Shown here in pieces: positions 58,434-64,000 of a DNA stretch of 64,000 bases. Source of the DNA: Sphagnum compactum (Eukaryota > Bryophyta > Sphagnopsida > Sphagnales); the NCBI GenBank assembly GCA_965153455.1, contig OZ234496.1, positions 2,356,001-2,420,000 on the forward strand. The letters run 5' to 3'. Both the position numbers and the translations under genes were made by a program. Position 1 is the first letter of the stretch, and the number at the start of each line of letters is the position of its first letter. Below the pieces are notes generated by a model. The model was not told the origin of the DNA and made no database searches. It saw nothing but the letters and a program-made list of their open reading frames with translations.

Positions 58434-61400
58434 AAGTGATGCAAAGTGATGCAAATTAATGGGTGAGATAAATAACCATTGCAAAACTTCAAAATTATTT
58501 TCCATTAATGGAATTTTTTAAAAGGATGATGGTAGTGATTTATGTGTTAATAATTAATCACTAAAAAATAAAATTGGTTGAGGTTAATAAACATTAAGAG
58601 TTTATTATTTCCCTTAAAATCAAGTAAAATTTAACATACTTTTGTTATCTGATAAATTAGATGGAAAGTTTCAAAAAATAATAGGATGATTATATGGACA
58701 CCATTTGAAATAATCATATGATTAATGAGTTCGCATTGAAATTTTTTAATGAATTTATAGTTATAATCACACAAGATACTTGCAACATTCATGTCACTTA
58801 GTGAAAAGTATCATAAGTCCATTCAAGATAATTTATTACAAATTTGGAACATCGATATTGCACAATTCACTTTGTGATAAATGATCACATGTTTAAGGCG
58901 CAACATATTGCAAAATAACTTTTGATCATTTTACAACAATATAACAAGGTGACCAAACATAAAATATATTTGTAAGAAAAAAAATTCACGTTCATTGAAT
59001 TAATGAAATTGATGATGTAATATTTGCAAATTATTAATTATTGTTTGACTAGTTGGTTAAAGTCACGTTGCTAAAATAATTGATAGTGACAATGACTTCT
59101 TGAAAATTCCTAGGTTACACTCTTGTGTTGGTGCACAACAATAAGCTTTGAAGAAATATATGAATCCCCAAAAACAACTTTTGGTTTTGTATTGTGTTCC
59201 ACTTCTAAATAACATCATTTCCAACACAAGTTTTGGATGTTGAGCAAAAGACATTTCATAGATCATTAGTAGTTTGATTGAAAGACATTTTATTTTCAAA
59301 ACCATTTAGTTATTGAGCAACCTCCACCAAGACATCAACTCATGGTTGCTTTATATGGGTTAGTGCGGTCTGACCCTAGAACTTATAGATGACATTGTCA
59401 CAATTTTTGGAATTTCAATAAGACTTGTGTATTTAGTCACAAATCTTTCGATTGTAATTTCACTTGCTCACAAACAAATGTATAGAGGGTTCACATGTAA
59501 GGAAAAGCAAGGCATCAAATCTCATATCAAATATGGATTCCATTATGTGGTGGGAATTGTGGATGGGCCATTAATAATTTAGAATTGCCCATTCAACAAT
59601 GTGAGGATTATCATACTTGAAAGATGAATTATGTCATCTCAACAATGATCACTAGTGATCACATATAAGCAAAATATCTCACATCCAAGTTCAACTCCCT
59701 TACTCATGCCATAATAATCAAGTGTTTTCAAGTTCAAAACTATGGTTGCAATATTTTAGATATTATTTTGTTCAAGTGATGAATATCATTTTATAAATCA
59801 ACATAAGGTGTCTTGTTTTAAATTTCTATGCAAACATAAGGATTATTTGTTATTTATTTTAAGCATTATATGTAAGACCTTATCAAAATATTTCGGGAAA
59901 TAAAATAAAAACACAACAAATAATCTTCATTCTATAGCTTTTTTTTTGGATTTATCAGCTTGAATCAAGTATCAATTGTTGAAAGTTAATGATGCATTGT
60001 CTTATTATAAACTTGACATGGGTTTATTAGTGTGTACATTCTTCCTACTAAAGAAACTCAAATCATTTTCCAACTTTGTTATATGCACAGAAAGTTTGTG
60101 TCACATGGGTGCTCATTTAAAGTATTATCAATTGCATTATTACAGTGTAAAGGAAAACCAATATATGTTGAATATCTTGTATTGGAGATGTCTATTACCC
60201 AATAATGCTGCAACATTTTTTAATATAAAATCATATGTTTCAAGGACAATTGTTCAATATCATCCACAACTAAAATGCCTATATTAAATGTTTATTGTGG
60301 ATTCCATGTAATAAAATGTGACCTTAGGCATATAATAAACATAAGGTCACAAGAATAAAAAAATTATGTAGGACATGGAAATGGGTGTTCTTGTAGAAAT
60401 AGGCCATGATCTTTAAGATCCATTGTTTTTGTTCTTAATACACATGCTTATAAACAACTAGAAACATCATTACTAAGTAGCAAATTATTCAACATTTAAT
60501 TTAAATTTCATTCGCATCAAGGTTGAACTTTTCATTGGAATGATAAAGGCTAGTAAGGAAGACTTTGCACATAGATTATGACCAAAAAAACACCTTGCAA
60601 AATTATTCTTTTTGGTACTACACAAATTTCTAATAGAAAAATGTTTATGAATTATTTTGGAATGGTCATAATGACATGATACATGAAACAAACAAAGTTG
60701 ATAATGTCAATATGAGTTAGTTGGCACTTGGGGTGCAAACGGGATATCATGAGCCACACCTACCCCCTTGGGGGAATGCTTATTAGGTGTTTATTTTAGA
60801 ATATTCTTGGAATATTAAGAACAAAATTCATTTAAATTGTTTTAAAATTCTTTAAAATTTTCATCACACTATTATATTATGGTTTACATTAAAAAATTGC
60901 TAAAAATATTTCATTGTCAAAAAAATTCAAATCCATTTACAAGTCCTTTTACTATTTAAAAATAATGGTTACAATGTTTTCAAAATGCTTTTGGATATTT
61001 TTCATTCATTAGATTGATTTCAAACTTTTAAAATACATATACCAATACATCGAAAGTAACATTATGTGAAAGCAATTCCATTTGGAATTCTTCATTTTAA
61101 AAAAAAATGTTAGATGCACACAACCAAACATTGGTTACAACTACTTATGTACACGTTAGTGTAACTGCACCCCTTGATGGGAATATATTTCAAAAAATTA
61201 CTTCAAAACCATGGAGATTTATTGTAGTTTTATAATGGATAATTCAAAGAAAATCTTATAAAATTATTCTCTTAAAATGTGATTTAATGTGAATGTTCGA
61301 TTTAAGTTCAAGATGAAATTTAGCACAACAAAAAAAGTTGTTTCACAAAGTTGATAAACTTTATGTGTGACTTCAATTTTTTTGCTTACTACATTTGTAT

Positions 61401-64000
61401 TAATTTTGTTTCATTTGGATGCTACTAGGACTTTGTGAGATTTTTATAACAAATTGAGATGTTCATGTTGCAAGTAAGGAAATTGTTCAATGATATGTAG
61501 TAAAATCTTTCATATCTTTAAACATGATTGTGTCAAGTGTTGCTTGGACCATTCATCATGCCTCCTTATATCAACACTAATTATATTTGTTATCATCTTG
61601 GTTGGAACTTTGCAAAAAGGATCATACTATTGTTGGTTTCAACTAATATGCCAAGAGGAATGAAGAAATTTGTTGCTTCATAAAAATCAACACTTAGGGA
61701 ATAATGGATCGAAAGTCAAATTGTGCTTAAGATAAAAGTTTTTGATGATATAAAAGTTTGTAAAGATGTTGTTCCTAATCTATTAAACATTAAATTGTGG
61801 AATTTCATTTGTTCAAACTAAGTTGTGGAATTTAAATATACAAACATAAACAAATATATGGTTTTTAAAGGGTTTCTTGCAAGCATGTGATTTGTGCATG
61901 ATAACTGTGTGTCTTATAAAACAGTACATGCACATTTTTAGCAAACTTTACCTTCATCTTCTTTTTTTTTATACATGAACAAGTTATTTGACAAGGATTA
62001 TCTTGGTTAATAAGACTTTTGCATTACACCACAAGTTCTAAATACCTTTTCAAATTATGTTATTTTCAAATATTGCATTTTTGCCAAACTTGCATTTCAA
62101 TGGAAGAGGAATCACAAAATAATTTCCATCAATTTGAGAAATATTTGGGGAATTTTAAGTTGTCATTTCATGCAAGTTTGGATCACCAATTAACCTTTCC
62201 ATATAACCTTTAGAGTCTTTCTCATGTATACATAGGTTATTCCTTCTTAGTGGTCAACACATTTTCAAGTTATCAAAGTTATGTTTTATTGATGTGTGCA
62301 AACCTATGTTGTGTTTAAGTACACCATCTTTAGTCTTTGGACACAACAAACCTTATTAATGTAAGCAAACAAAATGTAAAGAATATGTAAACAACTATGT
62401 ATATTAATACATGTCTACCAAGTCCTTTTTAACAAAATCACAAAACTAATGAAAAAACATAAGGATAAGTAATGTGTGAAACATCATCATAGATTAATTA
62501 CCCTCTTATCATGAAATCCCAATAAAAGAAGTATGGTGGGGTGTACACAAAAGAGTGGTTGACCATAATTGAACAATAGTGAATGTTAGCTTTCAAAAAA
62601 TGTCTAGACTAGTTGAATGTTGACTTGAAGCTTAAATGAGGGCAAGTAGTTGTTGATTGGAATAACAATTACCTCATGATAGAGCTTGATCATGTTGTCA
62701 TTTGTCTTCTTTTATTTTTTTCTCTTTTGTTATCATATGAAAACCATCACCCAAACAAATCAATACACATATAATTATCATGGCAATTGTACATTACCAA
62801 TGCTTTCAAAGCTCAAAAACCTTATGTTGATTTTTGTTGTTCTAGATAGATGTCAAATTGTTAAGAATGAAAGGAAACTTCATGTTCATGCAAAATGATA
62901 TTGTAACACCAAATAAAGTCAATGTTCAATTTTGAAGTTGGGGTTAGAGAACTTTTCATATAGAAGTTATTGTTATTTTTCTATTGATGTTTTTGAAATC
63001 TTCTGAATGTAATTATTTTTCTCCTTTGAAATTGAGGATGAATAGCAAGCATTTACAAAAATGTTGATGCTTGTTGAAGAAGTTGGGCATGGAAGCTTAT
63101 GGATTCATAGTGTGTAAAGGTGATTTATGGAAAGATGAGGCATTAACAAAATGAGATTTGTTGTTGGGAGGAAGAATATTTGTGTTGTTGGAAGTAGCCA
63201 CAATGGTTAGTTGTGGAAATGTGTTAGAAAGGATGATAATTGCACAAAGGTAGTAAGGATATGTTATGCAACAAAAGAGGTGTGGTTAGATGTACTTTTT
63301 TAATGAAAACAAAGTTGTAATAAATTTTTGAATTATGCAAAGTTGTTTTTTTATATCAATTAAATGGGTTTTTGTTTTATAATGGATGTTCTTTGAAGGT
63401 GAATTTGGACATCTTATGACTCAGTGAAAAATGTGAATCACTTTTAAAGTCAAACCTTAGGCTATGATTCATGAATTTTTGCTATGAATAGTCATCTCTA
63501 TAGTATAATTTTAATGGGTTTGCTTAGATGATGTGTAACACTAAGAGCAACATGTAGAATTGTACACCATAAAATATGAGGGAATGTTATGGGTCCACAA
63601 ATTGGTACAATGGGTAAATTCCATTGAGTCTATACATCTTCATGTATAGTAGAACTGTCAAACCATGAAAAATCTATTGTGCTCCTTTTTGCTTACAATG
63701 TCTTCTCAAAGTAAAACAAAAGTTTCTATAAGATACTTATCTATTCAAGCCATGAACTAAATCTTACAATTATGTTCAACCCTAAAAAATTGTAGAATGC
63801 AAGTTAGTTCAAATTGAAGTTGAACATAATTTTAACTTCATGTCTTCTCAATGTCATTTTTCCCTAGTCAAGCTCCAAGAAATTGGATGTCAATTGTTGA
63901 GTTTCCATTTCAAATTATTTCAACCATTTTAGCTTTCAATTCTAATTTCTTCTTTGATGTTATTATGTTTTCCAAGGAAGACAAAAGGTGCAACAAATGT
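58434..64000. other. Gene-poor AT-rich interval to the window end
   Basis: No gene, RNA gene or element could be assigned. The composition is strongly AT-rich. All open frames are short, and none shows a motif I recognise. Scattered long frames (59976-60287 plus, 62686-62898 plus) have hydrophobic, Asn/Lys-rich composition expected of random AT-rich sequence. Confidence 0.6.

Overview
This window is nuclear DNA from a land plant. It holds three protein genes of clearly plant type: inositol-tetrakisphosphate 1-kinase (ITPK1), the 26S proteasome scaffold subunit RPN1 with 25 coding exons, and a zinc-binding PLATZ transcription factor, a plant-specific family. There is also one nuclear tRNA-Arg(UCU). 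The rest is AT-rich, with GT-AG introns, TTTAGGG-type telomere-like motifs, abundant microsatellites and decayed plant transposons. The uninterrupted ITPK1 and PLATZ reading frames and the many minisatellites would suit a non-seed plant such as a moss, but that is a weak inference. Nothing bacterial or organellar was seen.

Layout. 1-2600: ITPK1 on the plus strand, with a long leader that probably contains one intron. 2840-5540: minisatellites, the tRNA-Arg gene, a B-box-containing tandem array, a perfect 15-bp inverted repeat and copy 1 of an interspersed repeat here called family R. 5736-16564: RPN1 on the minus strand, convergent with ITPK1. Its exons were joined by hand into a 900-residue protein with every junction in frame, and copy 2 of family R sits in its largest intron. 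16690-28900: a minisatellite upstream of RPN1, then gene-poor AT-rich DNA with a CACTA-like element and copy 3 of family R. 29016-30725: PLATZ on the minus strand with a GC-rich upstream region. 30900-34380: five successive minisatellite arrays. 34400-64000: gene-poor, with a tRNA-derived SINE, a dead hAT transposase, a telomere-motif palindrome next to an element with long inverted repeats, a MITE-like element, a purine-only tract and a decayed Copia LTR retrotransposon with both LTRs.

The three genes do not form a pathway: inositol phosphate and pyrophosphate synthesis, protein degradation and transcriptional regulation. I found no convincing new multi-gene system. The most unusual items are non-coding: family R, which keeps a hairpin in two of three copies; the telomere-motif palindrome abutting a 1.36-kb inverted-repeat element; and the density of tandem arrays around the genes. 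All coordinates come from reading by eye; repeat and element ends are approximate unless a terminal motif is given.
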